Assembly (NCBI GenBank): GCA_965238045.1
Contig: CBDEGU010000005.1
Coordinates: 124,001-188,000 of the forward strand
DNA: 64,000 bases
DNA from: CBDEGU01 sp965238045
GTDB taxonomy: Bacteria; Acidobacteriota; Terriglobia; Bryobacterales; UBA6623
Direction of reading: 5' to 3'
Below the pieces are notes generated by a model that was not told the DNA's origin, did not search any database, and worked only from the letters and a program-made list of their open reading frames with translations. Below, piece after piece: positions 17,964-26,991 of the stretch (position 1 is the stretch's first letter; each line of letters begins with the position of its first letter). The translations under genes were made by a program, and so were the position numbers.

Positions 17964-19523
17964 ATGCCCGCTCCTGCTAAAGTCCTGCTCATTGGACTCG
18001 ACGCCGCTGAAATCACCTGCATCCACAGATGGGTGGCCGAAGGACATCTGCCGAACCTGGGCCGTCTCATCGAAGCGGGCGAAATGACGCCTCTGGCGTC
18101 GGCGTCGGCGGAGTTTCCCGACGAGGTCTGGCCGTCGATTTACACCAGCGCGAATTCAGCCGAGATCGGCAAGTACTTCTACATTCAGCCTGAGGTTGGG
18201 ACGACGACTCTGAAGCTGGTTGACGACGTTCCGCGCCACGGGCGGCAGTTTTGGCTCGCCGCCTCGGAAGCCGACCGCCGCTGCGCGATTATCGATGTTC
18301 CCAAGATCGGACTCGGGCCTCCGGTGAATGGCATCCAGCTCGCGAACTGGGGAGCGCACGCCACGCGCTGCGACATGGCGTCCTATCCGCCGGATTTGGT
18401 TGACCAGGTCGTGGCAAAGCATGGCCGCTATCCGCTGCACAGTTGCGACGAGCACGGATGGGAGCCCGAGGAATTTCGCGAACTGCGCGACCGGCTCATC
18501 GCCGGCGCCGAACTGCGGACCGAAGTTCTGCTGGATCTGTTTCAGTCCGGCGACTGGGACCTGTTCTTTGGCGGATACGCCGAGACGCACTGCGCGGGCC
18601 ACCAGCTATGGCATTTTCAGGATCCGGGTCATCCGCTCTACGATCCCGAGGACCGCCATGGCCTGCGCGACTCCATGCTCGCGGTCTACCAGGCGGTGGA
18701 CCGCGGTGTCGGGCGGCTTGCCGAGGCCGCCGGCGCGGGGACGGATATCGTCGTCTTTACCGGGCATGGCATGCGGGCCCAGTATCACGGCCGTGATCTG
18801 CTGCCGATTCTATTGGAGATGTGGGGCATGGCGGCCGCGGAGAACGTCGAACCCGACCCGGCGGCCGAGCGGCGCATCGCATACAAGCGAAGCTGGCTGC
18901 GCTACCTCAAGGACACGGTGCCGATTCGCTGGCAGTACGCCGTGAAGAAGCTTTTGCCCGCGAAGATCGAGCGAGCCATCATCTGCCGCCTGATGGGCGC
19001 CGAGAAGGTGCCTTCGGACTGGCGGGCCTTCTACGTGCCCAACAATGATCTCAACGGCGCGATCCGTCTCAGCGTGAAAGGCCGGGAACCCGGCGGCCTG
19101 GTCGAACCCGGCGCAGAGTACGATGAACTCTGCGACTGGCTCACCGGGCGGCTCACCGAACTGGTCCATCCGGCGACCGGCAAGCCGGCGATTCAGAATG
19201 TGTCGCGGATTCATGAGCTCTACGACGGTCCTCATCTCGACGCTTTGCCCGACTTGACGGCCCTGTGGGCCGAGGAGGCGCCGATCGATGAGGTCTACTC
19301 GCCCGGTTACGGGACCGTGAGCGGTTCGCACAATGATTTGCGTACCGGGGGACACGCGGCCGAGGGTTTCCTGTTGCTTCAGAGCGCCAGCGCGCGGCTG
19401 AGCGACAGCGCGGGCGCCGACGCCAAATGTATCGCTCCCACGGTGCTCGACCTGCTCGGCGTCGCGGTCCCCGAATCGATGGAAGGCCACAGCTTGGCGG
19501 TGCGAACCAGCGCACCGGTATAG
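17964..19523 (+). CDS. Alkaline-phosphatase-superfamily phosphodiesterase/nucleotide pyrophosphatase-like protein
   Basis: A 519-residue protein without signal peptide. It begins AKVLLIGLDAAE, the first metal-binding motif, then WPSIYTSANSAEIG, which carries the nucleophile region. Later come GYAETHCAGHQLWHF (metal-binding Asp/His cluster) and VVFTGHGMRAQYHG. This is the type I phosphodiesterase/nucleotide pyrophosphatase-like branch of the alkaline phosphatase superfamily. Acidobacterial relatives are often near polysaccharide or lipid biosynthesis genes; here it lies alone, divergent from the DUF5060 gene and convergent with the DASS transporter. Substrate unknown. Confidence 0.8.
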   Translation: MPAPAKVLLIGLDAAEITCIHRWVAEGHLPNLGRLIEAGEMTPLASASAEFPDEVWPSIYTSANSAEIGKYFYIQPEVGTTTLKLVDDVPRHGRQFWLAASEADRRCAIIDVPKIGLGPPVNGIQLANWGAHATRCDMASYPPDLVDQVVAKHGRYPLHSCDEHGWEPEEFRELRDRLIAGAELRTEVLLDLFQSGDWDLFFGGYAETHCAGHQLWHFQDPGHPLYDPEDRHGLRDSMLAVYQAVDRGVGRLAEAAGAGTDIVVFTGHGMRAQYHGRDLLPILLEMWGMAAAENVEPDPAAERRIAYKRSWLRYLKDTVPIRWQYAVKKLLPAKIERAIICRLMGAEKVPSDWRAFYVPNNDLNGAIRLSVKGREPGGLVEPGAEYDELCDWLTGRLTELVHPATGKPAIQNVSRIHELYDGPHLDALPDLTALWAEEAPIDEVYSPGYGTVSGSHNDLRTGGHAAEGFLLLQSASARLSDSAGADAKCIAPTVLDLLGVAVPESMEGHSLAVRTSAPV

Positions 19524-19582
19524 AACCCCAGCGCGCAGGCCCCAGCGCGCAGGCAAAGACCCGGCCCCCGGATCGCCCGCCT

Positions 19583-21148
19583 TCAGGTTCCGAACGGAAA
19601 GACCAGCGACCCCAGCACGTACACCAGCAGCGGCACCAGCACCATGGCGATGGCGTCGAGCATGACGCCGGCTCGAAACATGCGGGGGATCGTGATCCAG
19701 CCGCTGCCGAACACGATCGCGTTGGGAGGCGTGGCGACCGGCAGCATGAAAGCGAACGAAGCCATGATCGCGGCCGGAATGAGCAGCAGATACGGGTGCA
19801 GGCCGATTTGGAGCGCGGTTTCGGTAATGATCGGCGAGATCATCAGCACCGTCGCGATGTTCGACGTCGTCTCGGTGAGCGTGACCGCCAGCAGACAGAC
19901 CGCCGGAACCAAGATCCAGACCGGTGTTCCCTGTAGTATCGACATTTGCGACCCGATCCAGCGGGCCAGCCCGGACTCCTGGATTCCGGCGGCGAGGGCG
20001 AAACCGCCGCCGAGCAGTATCATGATGCCCCAGGGCACTCCGTATTGAATCGTGCGCCAATCCATGATGAAGCGCTCATGACGCCCCTTCCACTGCAGGC
20101 CTCCCGACCCGTTGGCGGGCGTCAAACACAGTCCGACGCCTACGACCATGGCGACCGTGGCGTCGTGGATGCCGCCGGGCGAAGCGAACAGTTCGGACCA
20201 GCCCGGAATGACCACGACACCGAGGACGATGGGACGCCGGAAGATCCACAACAGTCCGGTAAGCACGGACGCCGTTAAGACGGATTTCTCCTGTCTCCGC
20301 ATGGGGCCGAGTTTTCGCAATTCGTCCTGAATCACGCTCTGGCCTTGGCCAAACTGAATCCTCCCGAGCGGCATCTCCGCGCCGAAACGGCAGAGATAGA
20401 GCCAGATGATCGGCAGAAAAACGATCACGATAGGAATGCAGACCAGGCTCCAGTCGAGAAATCCGATGGCGGGCTGGTCAGGGAAACGTGTCTGCGCAAA
20501 ACCGAGAAACGCGACCGTCGTGGGCGAGCCGATGATGGTGCCCAGTCCGCCAACGCTGGCCGAGTAGGCGATGCCGAGTAGCAGAATCAGGCCAAAAACA
20601 CTTCGCACCTGGGCGGGCGTTTTCTTCGATCGCTGCCCGTCGATTTCCGCGAACTCGGCCAGCTGATTCACCACGGCCATGGCGATGGGAAGCATCATCA
20701 TGGTCGTCGCCGTATTAGAGATCCACATCGACAAGAAAGCCGTGGCGATCATGAAACCCAGCACCAGCCGTTTGGGGTCCGTGCCGATCCGCGCGATCGT
20801 GTTGAGCGCGATACGGCGATGGAGGTCCCATTTTTCCATGGCGAGAGCGATGATGAATCCGCCCAGAAAGAGAAAAATAATGTGATTGGCGAAATTCGGA
20901 GCGACTTTGGCGCTGGGCATCACGCCCAGCAATGGCATGAGGACGAGGGGCAGCAGGGCCGTCACGGCGATGTGCGTGGCCTCGGTAATCCACCAAGTCG
21001 CCATCAGAGCGGCGATGGCTGCCATGCTCTGACCGGCCTCGCTGAGCCCCTCGGGCCGGGGCAGCAGCAAGATCACCAAAAACAGCACCGGACCCAAGGC
21101 CATGCCAGCACGCTGGTGGGTAGCAAACTCGTTATTCTCGGCCGACAA
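19583..21148 (-). CDS. DASS-family sodium:dicarboxylate/anion symporter
   Basis: A 521-residue integral membrane protein with about twelve hydrophobic segments. Signature features are ATWWITEATHIAVTALLPLVL, the SNTATT motif in WISNTATTMMMLPIAMAVV and a second TETTSNIATV repeat near residue 430. This SLC13/DASS family imports dicarboxylates, citrate or sulfate with sodium. Its two SNT-type motifs are both intact, so it is probably functional. Substrate cannot be told from the sequence. Confidence 0.9.
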   Translation of the reverse strand: MSAENNEFATHQRAGMALGPVLFLVILLLPRPEGLSEAGQSMAAIAALMATWWITEATHIAVTALLPLVLMPLLGVMPSAKVAPNFANHIIFLFLGGFIIALAMEKWDLHRRIALNTIARIGTDPKRLVLGFMIATAFLSMWISNTATTMMMLPIAMAVVNQLAEFAEIDGQRSKKTPAQVRSVFGLILLLGIAYSASVGGLGTIIGSPTTVAFLGFAQTRFPDQPAIGFLDWSLVCIPIVIVFLPIIWLYLCRFGAEMPLGRIQFGQGQSVIQDELRKLGPMRRQEKSVLTASVLTGLLWIFRRPIVLGVVVIPGWSELFASPGGIHDATVAMVVGVGLCLTPANGSGGLQWKGRHERFIMDWRTIQYGVPWGIMILLGGGFALAAGIQESGLARWIGSQMSILQGTPVWILVPAVCLLAVTLTETTSNIATVLMISPIITETALQIGLHPYLLLIPAAIMASFAFMLPVATPPNAIVFGSGWITIPRMFRAGVMLDAIAMVLVPLLVYVLGSLVFPFGT

Positions 21149-21542
21149 GGATCACCTCAAGGAGAACCGCTTGCAGCGGTGCGAGAAAGACTCGGTTCCG
21201 GCAAAAAAACCGCCATGGCTGCATTTTGGCGACGAAATTGACAAGGTAGCACGAATCACCCGAGTCCTGAGAGGCAACGCCGCTGCTTCCGCCCCGGCTC
21301 TCTGGCAATGAGATCGATGATGCCGCGGCCGGCCTCTCCCTCAACGTCAGGTAGTAACGCAGGTTTTCTAGGACGGAGCGCTCATGGGGAGGTCCCGAGA
21401 ACCAGTGCTAGTGTAAACATATAGGAACATCGGCGCTGCTTCCTCCCCATGGCGGCCTGCCGCGGGCCCAGCAGGGACACCCGCCGCTCAACGCGGCGAT
21501 TCGATCCATGAACAATTTTGCCGCCGAGGACGATCCATTTTC
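21149..21542. other. Intergenic region between divergent transporter and sulfatase-fold genes
   Basis: No gene is seen in these 394 bp. A small hairpin, ACCGC-ttgca-GCGGT, lies at 21166-21180. An AT-rich patch at about 21411-21427 (GTGTAAACATATAGG) could hold a promoter for the plus-strand gene, but no clear -35 was found. Confidence 0.4.
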
Positions 21543-23627
21543 ATGAGGCACGATGAACCTCCTCTCGAAGCGCGGCCAGGCGATGACGATGCCTTGCCCG
21601 AGGCTCAGCGGGCCTCGAAGCACCGCGACTCGGGTTCTCTCCTCTTCTCGCTAGTCAGCTATTCGATCGTCTGGTTGCCGGTCGGCTTGACCACACTGCT
21701 GATCAAGTTCGCGATGCTGCAGCGGGGAGGTATGGGGAGCGTGGGACGCGCCATGGGCCGCGAAGGTATCGGGGCATCCGCCACCACCGATTACCCCGTG
21801 TTTTTCACGTTTCAAGAAGAGCTTTCTTTCTACCGGGAAGACTATCTTTTGGCGTTTCTCGTTGTTCCGGCCATCCTCTTCCTTTTGATTCGGCTGTTTC
21901 CCGCGAAGATCCGCATCTGGGCGCTTTTTGGCGGTTGCACGCTGTTGCTCACACTACTGTATGTCCAGTTGCAGATGTACTTCGAAGTGGGTGGCTTCCT
22001 TTCCCTGCGACTGCTCGAAGAGGGAACCCGCTGGGTTTTGGGACACTCCGAAGATTTTCAGAGCTACATCACGCCGCATTTGACCTTGCTTGGCATGTTG
22101 TATCTTCTGCACCTCATGGTAGTGTTCTTCGTCTGCAGCGATCCTCCGCGGCGGATGTGGGGCAAGCTGCGGCCCACCGCGCAGCGGGTCATCTTCGGCG
22201 GCATGCTCGCCGCCGTCTTCGCGATCACGACCGCGGCGTGGACGTCAGGGATGCCGGAGAATTCGATGCAGCCGAGCGTCTACCGTCTCCTGGCAACCGA
22301 GTTGTTTCCAAGGTCCGAGCAGCCATCACGCTTCGACACGCTCGGGGCGGAAGAATTGCGCGAAGAATACCGTCAGTTGGCCAAGGCGCCTGCCCCCGGT
22401 TCGGCGAGCCGGTCCGAATACTGGGCCGTGGCGGAAGACTATAACGTGCTTTATTTCGTACTCGAAACCGTGCCTGTCTTGTTGCTCGACCTGGACGCGG
22501 ATCTCGGTTCCTTTCCCTCCTTTGAGCGGCTGAGGGGGGTATCCTGGGTCGCCTCCCGGCATTACACGAGTTCGACGCTAACCAACCGCTCGCTCTTTTC
22601 CATCTTCACCTCGATGTATCCGCCCGCCAGCGGCCCGGTTCTCTACGAGCCGGATTTGAAGGTTCCGGGAGTCATTCAAGAGTTGAAAGGCCTGGGCTAC
22701 CAGACGGCGGCCTATCTGCCGGCAACCCTCGTACTGGATTGGGAAGAGTGGATGTTCAAGGCCATCGGTTTCGAGCAGATGAGGGTGGCCGACCAGATAC
22801 TCGACGACGTGCCGAACGCCCGCAAGAATTGGAAGGTAAAAAAGAGAGTCGACGAAGTTTCGCTCGGCGCTCTCAAGGACGACATTCGGCATTGGGCCGC
22901 CGAGGATCAGCGTTTCGCCGCCGCCTATTTGCCCCAGATCGGCCATGCCCCCTGGCCGGACATTCTCGAAGACGGCGTGGATCGGGACACCAGGGAACGA
23001 GGAAGAGAAATTCTTCGGCTCGAGGACCGCTGGCTTGGCGAGATCCTGGATTTGCTCGACGAGCTAGGCATGCGGAAACGAACCATGATCGTCCTGGCAG
23101 GCGATCATGGGGTGCGCAATAGCTTTGAAGATCCGAGCTACGACGCCGGGCGCCCGTCAGAGCGCGCTTTTCACGTGCCTCTGATGGTTAGCGTGCCTGG
23201 TTTGACCGAGGACAGACGGACAACCGGCTGGCCGACATCGCATATCGACCTGGCCCCGACGCTGCTTGACCTGCTGGGTATAGAAACCGGCCGCGAATGG
23301 GAGCAGGGAAGCCCGCTCTGGGAGCCGCGTCTGGCCGAGAGAACGACCTTCTACTGGGCTCACCTCATGGAAGGGGTTCGGGGCTACCGGTCCCCGGAGC
23401 ATTTCGCGCTTTGGAACGGAATGCTCGACGCGGTTTACGTTCACCAGCGGAACACGTTCGAGGACGTCCATCAAACAGAAAATTCGTCGGCCCTTTACCG
23501 GGATGTGACCAGCCGCCTGACCGCCATCGAAGAATTACAGAGAGCATGGCTGCGGAAAAGCTTAGGGGGAACCGGCGCTTCGAGAACGGAGCGGTCAGGG
23601 GCCCAGGGCGGCGAGGCGGCGAACTGA
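21543..23627 (+). CDS. Membrane-anchored sulfatase-fold protein, LTA-synthase-like
   Basis: A 694-residue protein. Residues about 30-230 contain five hydrophobic segments. The C-terminal part is a sulfatase/phosphoglycerol transferase fold: DYNVLYFVLETVPVLLLDL (first metal motif), SRHYTSSTLTNRSLFSIFTS (probable Thr nucleophile) and MIVLAGDHGVRNSFEDPSY (metal-binding DHG). The topology of a membrane bundle followed by an extracytoplasmic catalytic domain is that of LtaS/OpgB-type enzymes, which transfer phosphoglycerol or phosphoethanolamine. No cysteine sulfatase motif is present. The N-terminal tail is acidic and cytosolic. The 3' end overlaps the convergent cyclophilin gene by 33 bp. Confidence 0.82.
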   Translation: MRHDEPPLEARPGDDDALPEAQRASKHRDSGSLLFSLVSYSIVWLPVGLTTLLIKFAMLQRGGMGSVGRAMGREGIGASATTDYPVFFTFQEELSFYREDYLLAFLVVPAILFLLIRLFPAKIRIWALFGGCTLLLTLLYVQLQMYFEVGGFLSLRLLEEGTRWVLGHSEDFQSYITPHLTLLGMLYLLHLMVVFFVCSDPPRRMWGKLRPTAQRVIFGGMLAAVFAITTAAWTSGMPENSMQPSVYRLLATELFPRSEQPSRFDTLGAEELREEYRQLAKAPAPGSASRSEYWAVAEDYNVLYFVLETVPVLLLDLDADLGSFPSFERLRGVSWVASRHYTSSTLTNRSLFSIFTSMYPPASGPVLYEPDLKVPGVIQELKGLGYQTAAYLPATLVLDWEEWMFKAIGFEQMRVADQILDDVPNARKNWKVKKRVDEVSLGALKDDIRHWAAEDQRFAAAYLPQIGHAPWPDILEDGVDRDTRERGREILRLEDRWLGEILDLLDELGMRKRTMIVLAGDHGVRNSFEDPSYDAGRPSERAFHVPLMVSVPGLTEDRRTTGWPTSHIDLAPTLLDLLGIETGREWEQGSPLWEPRLAERTTFYWAHLMEGVRGYRSPEHFALWNGMLDAVYVHQRNTFEDVHQTENSSALYRDVTSRLTAIEELQRAWLRKSLGGTGASRTERSGAQGGEAAN

Positions 23628-24269
23628 TTTCACGTAGACCGGCAAGATCGGAATATCGCTGAGCGTCCCGCGGCGGCTCGTCTGTACGCGCGAGATGCGC
23701 TCGACGACGTTCATGCCTTCGATCACTCTGCCAAACACGGCGTACCCAAACCGCGTGCCCGTACGGTCGAAGCCGGGATTATCACGAAGGTTGACGTAAA
23801 ATTGCGCTTGCGCACTGTCGGTCGCGTCGTTTCGGGCCATGCCCACGGTTCCCCGGAGATTCTTTCGCCGCTGGTTCGATTCCAGCCGGATCGGCGGGTG
23901 GCCCGGCTTCTCGTCTCCGTCGAGCGTGTAGCCGCCGCCCTGAATCAAGACGCCGTCGATGACGCGATGAAAGATCGTCTCGTCATAGAAACCTTCGTCT
24001 ACGTATCGCAGGAAATTTTCCACGCTGCGGGGCGCCTGCTCCTGAAAAAGTTCCATCTTGAAAGTACCCTTGGACGTCTGAACCGCTACGACGGGGTTGG
24101 CCGGGCCCGCGGGCTTCTCCGCCAGGGTTTGCGCGGCGGTGACTCCGAGGAGCCCGACTCCGAGAATCGTGACTCCAAGAGTCGTGACTCCGAGAGCCGT
24201 GCATGCTATCCACGACGCAACGCGCCGGCAGCGCGCGAGATGTGCGAACGAAGGAACGAACTCGCTCAT
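23595..24269 (-). CDS. Exported cyclophilin-type peptidyl-prolyl isomerase
   Basis: A 224-residue protein with an N-terminal signal segment, then a cyclophilin domain (residues about 57-215): ETIFHRVIDGVLIQGGGY, GTVGMARNDATDSAQAQFYV and FGYAVFGRVIEGMNVVERI. The core is the compact bacterial PpiA/PpiB type and catalyses proline cis-trans isomerisation, here probably in the periplasm. The signal peptide's hydrophobic core is built from four LGVxx pentapeptides, encoded by a 15-bp tandem repeat. The catalytic region's FHRV and Q are present. It overlaps the convergent LtaS-like gene by 33 bp. Confidence 0.92.
   Translation of the reverse strand: MSEFVPSFAHLARCRRVASWIACTALGVTTLGVTILGVGLLGVTAAQTLAEKPAGPANPVVAVQTSKGTFKMELFQEQAPRSVENFLRYVDEGFYDETIFHRVIDGVLIQGGGYTLDGDEKPGHPPIRLESNQRRKNLRGTVGMARNDATDSAQAQFYVNLRDNPGFDRTGTRFGYAVFGRVIEGMNVVERISRVQTSRRGTLSDIPILPVYVKSVRRLAALGP
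24141..24200. repeat. 15-bp tandem repeat (4 copies) in the cyclophilin signal peptide
   Basis: Four consecutive 15-bp units, each beginning GACTCCRAG, occupy 24141-24155, 24156-24170, 24171-24185 and 24186-24200. On the minus strand they encode LGVTT, LGVTI, LGVGL and LGVTA. The unit length is a multiple of three, so copy-number change would lengthen or shorten the signal peptide without a frameshift. Confidence 0.9.
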
Positions 24270-24335
24270 GGGGAGCGGGCGATTGCCTTCCCTTCGCGAT
24301 CGCCCACTCCATGATAAGCGGTTTGGAGAGGATGG

Positions 24336-24932
24336 CTATTGGCCCAGGTCGTGGCAGAGGAAGCATTCGGTCGACACTTCGCGGGTGGCATGACAGTTCA
24401 TGCAAGTGGTCATGCTGGTGGAGATTTCCTTCGCCAGAACTTCGCGTTTTTCCACCGGGCCATGGCAACGGGCACACTGCTCTCCGGCCCTGAGATGGCT
24501 AGCATGGCTGAAGAAAACGAAATCAGGCAAGCGGTAAACTCGTGTCCAGTCGAGTTTTTCTTGCTTCCCGTGTAAAAAAGCAAGCCGGCGGATCACGGGG
24601 CTCTCCGCGGCAACCGTAACATGACAGAGCATGCACTGCTGGGGCTGAGGGATCCCGGCGCGCTCGCTGGTCTTGGCCGCGCGGTGACAGTCCAGGCAAG
24701 TGATTCCCTTTTGACTGTGCTTCCGATGACTAAACGGTATGGGTTGAGGATCCACTGCCATGGGCAGTGTCTCTTCGATGCCTTTATAGCGGTTCGCCGG
24801 TTGGGGGAAACCCGCGGACCCGCATGAGAGAACCAGCGCCACGGAGAACAACGCCCGTGCCACGGGGCGCGGAACGGGAAACTTTACCCCGCAATGGCGA
24901 GTCGTCGCAAGGATCGGGCGTGGCGTGGACAA
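24336..24932 (-). CDS. Pentahaem cytochrome c (c3/c7-like)
   Basis: The 198-residue product has a hydrophobic N-terminal export segment (about 24-40) and five CxxCH haem sites: 79-83, 100-104, 153-157, 177-181 and 190-194. Extra histidines (FSHRKH at 67-72, FSHASH at 141-146) can serve as distal ligands, giving bis-His haems as in class III cytochromes. It is probably a periplasmic electron carrier. No reductase, NrfD or other partner lies next to it. It is 66 bp upstream of the cyclophilin gene on the same strand and may share a transcript. The initiator could be the first ATG or a later one; the signal peptide argues for residues 1-30 being retained. Confidence 0.86.
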   Translation of the reverse strand: MSTPRPILATTRHCGVKFPVPRPVARALFSVALVLSCGSAGFPQPANRYKGIEETLPMAVDPQPIPFSHRKHSQKGITCLDCHRAAKTSERAGIPQPQQCMLCHVTVAAESPVIRRLAFLHGKQEKLDWTRVYRLPDFVFFSHASHLRAGEQCARCHGPVEKREVLAKEISTSMTTCMNCHATREVSTECFLCHDLGQ

Positions 24933-25107
24933 GGCGTGGCGAACGTTGATCTATCTCTCCGGCAACTCATTGTAGCTGGCTTCCGCCGGGACGAGCCCCC
25001 AAGATCGCGGACGAGCGGAGGAGCAGCAGGCTGTGTGTTATGAAAGTAATTGGGCTGTTATCAAAGTTAAAGGCGGCGGTGGCCGACTCCTGTATATGTA
25101 GGGACCG

Positions 25108-26274
25108 GTGGACTGGACCGGAGGAATTTTGCTGAACTTGGATCTTACCGATGAGCAGCGCCACCTCCAAAAGATGGTGCGAGACTTCGCCGAGCGAGAG
25201 ATTCGTCCCCATGTGATGGAGTGGGACGAAAAGCAGGAGATGCCGCTTGAGATCCTGCGGCGGCTGGGCGGCCTTGGTGTTCTTGGCGTGATCTTTCCCG
25301 AGGATCTGGGCGGCGCGGGGATGGGCTATGTCGAGTACGCCATCGTCATGGAGGAGTTGGCGCGGGTCGATCCGTCCGTGGCGCTGAGCGTGCTGGCGCA
25401 CCTGTCGCTGGCGGCGGGACACATCTATCAGCACGGTGGCGCGGAGCAGAAGCGGCGATACTTGCCGAAATTGGCGTCGGGCGAATGGATCGGGTGCTGG
25501 TCGCTGACCGAGCCCGATGCCGGATCCGACGCCGCGGGCACGAAAACGACCGCTGTCAGAGACGGCGAAAGCTGGGTGCTCAACGGTTCGAAGACATTCA
25601 CCACGAACGCGCACCAGGCCGACCTATGCGTGGTCATGGCGGTGACCGATCCGGGTCTTGGCACTCACGGCATCTCGGCTTTCGTCGTGGAGAAGGGAAC
25701 GCCGGGATTTTCCACCGGCCGCAAGGAAAACAAACTAGGGATGCGAGCCAGCGACACCGGTGAAGTGATCTTTTCCGGTTGCCGTGTGCCGGCCGAGAAC
25801 CTCATTGGACAGCGGGGCCGGGGGTTTGTACAGGCAATGAGGATTCTCGACGGGGGACGGGTCGCGATTTCGGGGCTCGGAGTGGGGCTGGCGCGGGGGG
25901 CCTATGAAGCGGCACTGAGCTATGCGAAACAGCGGCGGCAGTTTGGCAAGCGGATTTCGGAATTTCAGTTCATTCAGCACAAGCTCACCGACATGGCGAC
26001 CGAGATCGACGCCTCGCGCCTGCTGACCTATCGGGCGGCCTGGATGCTGGATCAGGGCCGGCGAGTGACCAAGGAATCGGCCATGGCGAAACTGTTTTCG
26101 AGTGAAGCCGCCGTCAGGGTAGCGAACGAGGCGGTTCAGATTTTCGGCGGCTACGGGTTCGTGAAAGACTATCCTGTCGAAAAATTCTACCGCGATGTAA
26201 AGCTGCTCACCATCGGCGAAGGCACGAGCGAGATTCAGCGCATGGTCATCGCGCGGCAGATACTCAAGGACTAG
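25108..26274 (+). CDS. Acyl-CoA dehydrogenase
   Basis: A FAD-dependent acyl-CoA dehydrogenase of about 380 residues. LTDEQRHLQKMVRDFAEREI opens the helical domain. The middle domain has WSLTEPDAGSDAAG. The C-terminal YGFVKDYPVEKFYRDVK and IGEGTSEIQ contain the catalytic glutamate (the first E of GEGTSE), as in short-chain/butyryl-CoA dehydrogenases. It catalyses the first step of beta-oxidation or an amino-acid catabolic equivalent. The start is unclear: GTG at 25108 gives the longest product, but GGAGGA at 25120-25125 sits just ahead of TTG at 25129 or TTG at 25138, either of which would begin close to the family N-terminus. No electron-transfer flavoprotein is adjacent. Confidence 0.92.
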   Translation: MDWTGGILLNLDLTDEQRHLQKMVRDFAEREIRPHVMEWDEKQEMPLEILRRLGGLGVLGVIFPEDLGGAGMGYVEYAIVMEELARVDPSVALSVLAHLSLAAGHIYQHGGAEQKRRYLPKLASGEWIGCWSLTEPDAGSDAAGTKTTAVRDGESWVLNGSKTFTTNAHQADLCVVMAVTDPGLGTHGISAFVVEKGTPGFSTGRKENKLGMRASDTGEVIFSGCRVPAENLIGQRGRGFVQAMRILDGGRVAISGLGVGLARGAYEAALSYAKQRRQFGKRISEFQFIQHKLTDMATEIDASRLLTYRAAWMLDQGRRVTKESAMAKLFSSEAAVRVANEAVQIFGGYGFVKDYPVEKFYRDVKLLTIGEGTSEIQRMVIARQILKD

Positions 26275-26415
26275 CGGGCGCTGGCGATGTCCCTCGGGCG
26301 GATGCGCGCCGGAGCAAGACCCGCGGCTCTGTTGCCACCCTTCACTGTGGGTTGCCGGGCGGCGCCCGACTATGTTTCTCTTGGGGGTTCCTCTTGGGGG
26401 TCCTCTGAGGTTTCT

Positions 26416-26940
26416 ATGCGAGAGCGAAAAACACTGTTGTTTCTGCTCGGTCTCTGGTGCGGGGCGAGCGTCTTCATGTGGCTCGTGGCGACACAGAACT
26501 TCGGCGTGGCCAGGATGCTGCAAGAACACCCCGCAAAGGAGTTCGCGGCGACGACCTCGCCGTTGTCAGCCGGCGAACTGCGGCTCACCGTGCGGCATCA
26601 GGCATCGGAGACAAACAGGCTGTTCTTCCACGGCTGGGGGATGGTGCAGATTCCGCTGGCGTCGCTGGCCCTGTGGCTGGTCTGGAAATCCGGTGGGGGG
26701 AAGTTTCCGGCCGGAGCTGCCGGAGGGATGCTGCTGATCGTCGTCGTGCTGGCGTTCTATGTGGTGCCCGAGACGATCCGTCTTGGGAGGCTGATGGACT
26801 TTGTTCCGCGGGAACCTCCGCCCCCTGAGTCGGCCGCTTTCTGGAGGCTGCACGGGGCCTACACCTCGCTCGATATCGTGAAGGTCTTGCTGGCGGCAGC
26901 GCTGGCGTTCACACTGATTCGAAGCGATAGGGACCGCTGA
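26416..26940 (+). CDS. Membrane protein, DUF4149-like
   Basis: A 174-residue protein with four predicted membrane segments, around 5-24 (LLFLLGLWCGASVFMWLVAT), 70-92, 100-120 and 148-165. The first segment, with LGLWCGASV, resembles DUF4149/TMEM205-type proteins, whose role is unknown. The frame extends to 26287, but the ATG at 26416 begins directly before the first membrane segment. It follows the acyl-CoA dehydrogenase on the same strand with about 140 bp between. Confidence 0.7.
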   Translation: MRERKTLLFLLGLWCGASVFMWLVATQNFGVARMLQEHPAKEFAATTSPLSAGELRLTVRHQASETNRLFFHGWGMVQIPLASLALWLVWKSGGGKFPAGAAGGMLLIVVVLAFYVVPETIRLGRLMDFVPREPPPPESAAFWRLHGAYTSLDIVKVLLAAALAFTLIRSDRDR

Positions 26941-26991
26941 TTTATCCCTGACCCGAGCAACAAGATCTCTCCGGGCAGCGGCCACGCCCGT

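Noticed and set aside
24141..24200. CRISPR-like repeat array
   Set aside because: The repeats are 15 bp with no spacers and encode part of a signal peptide.
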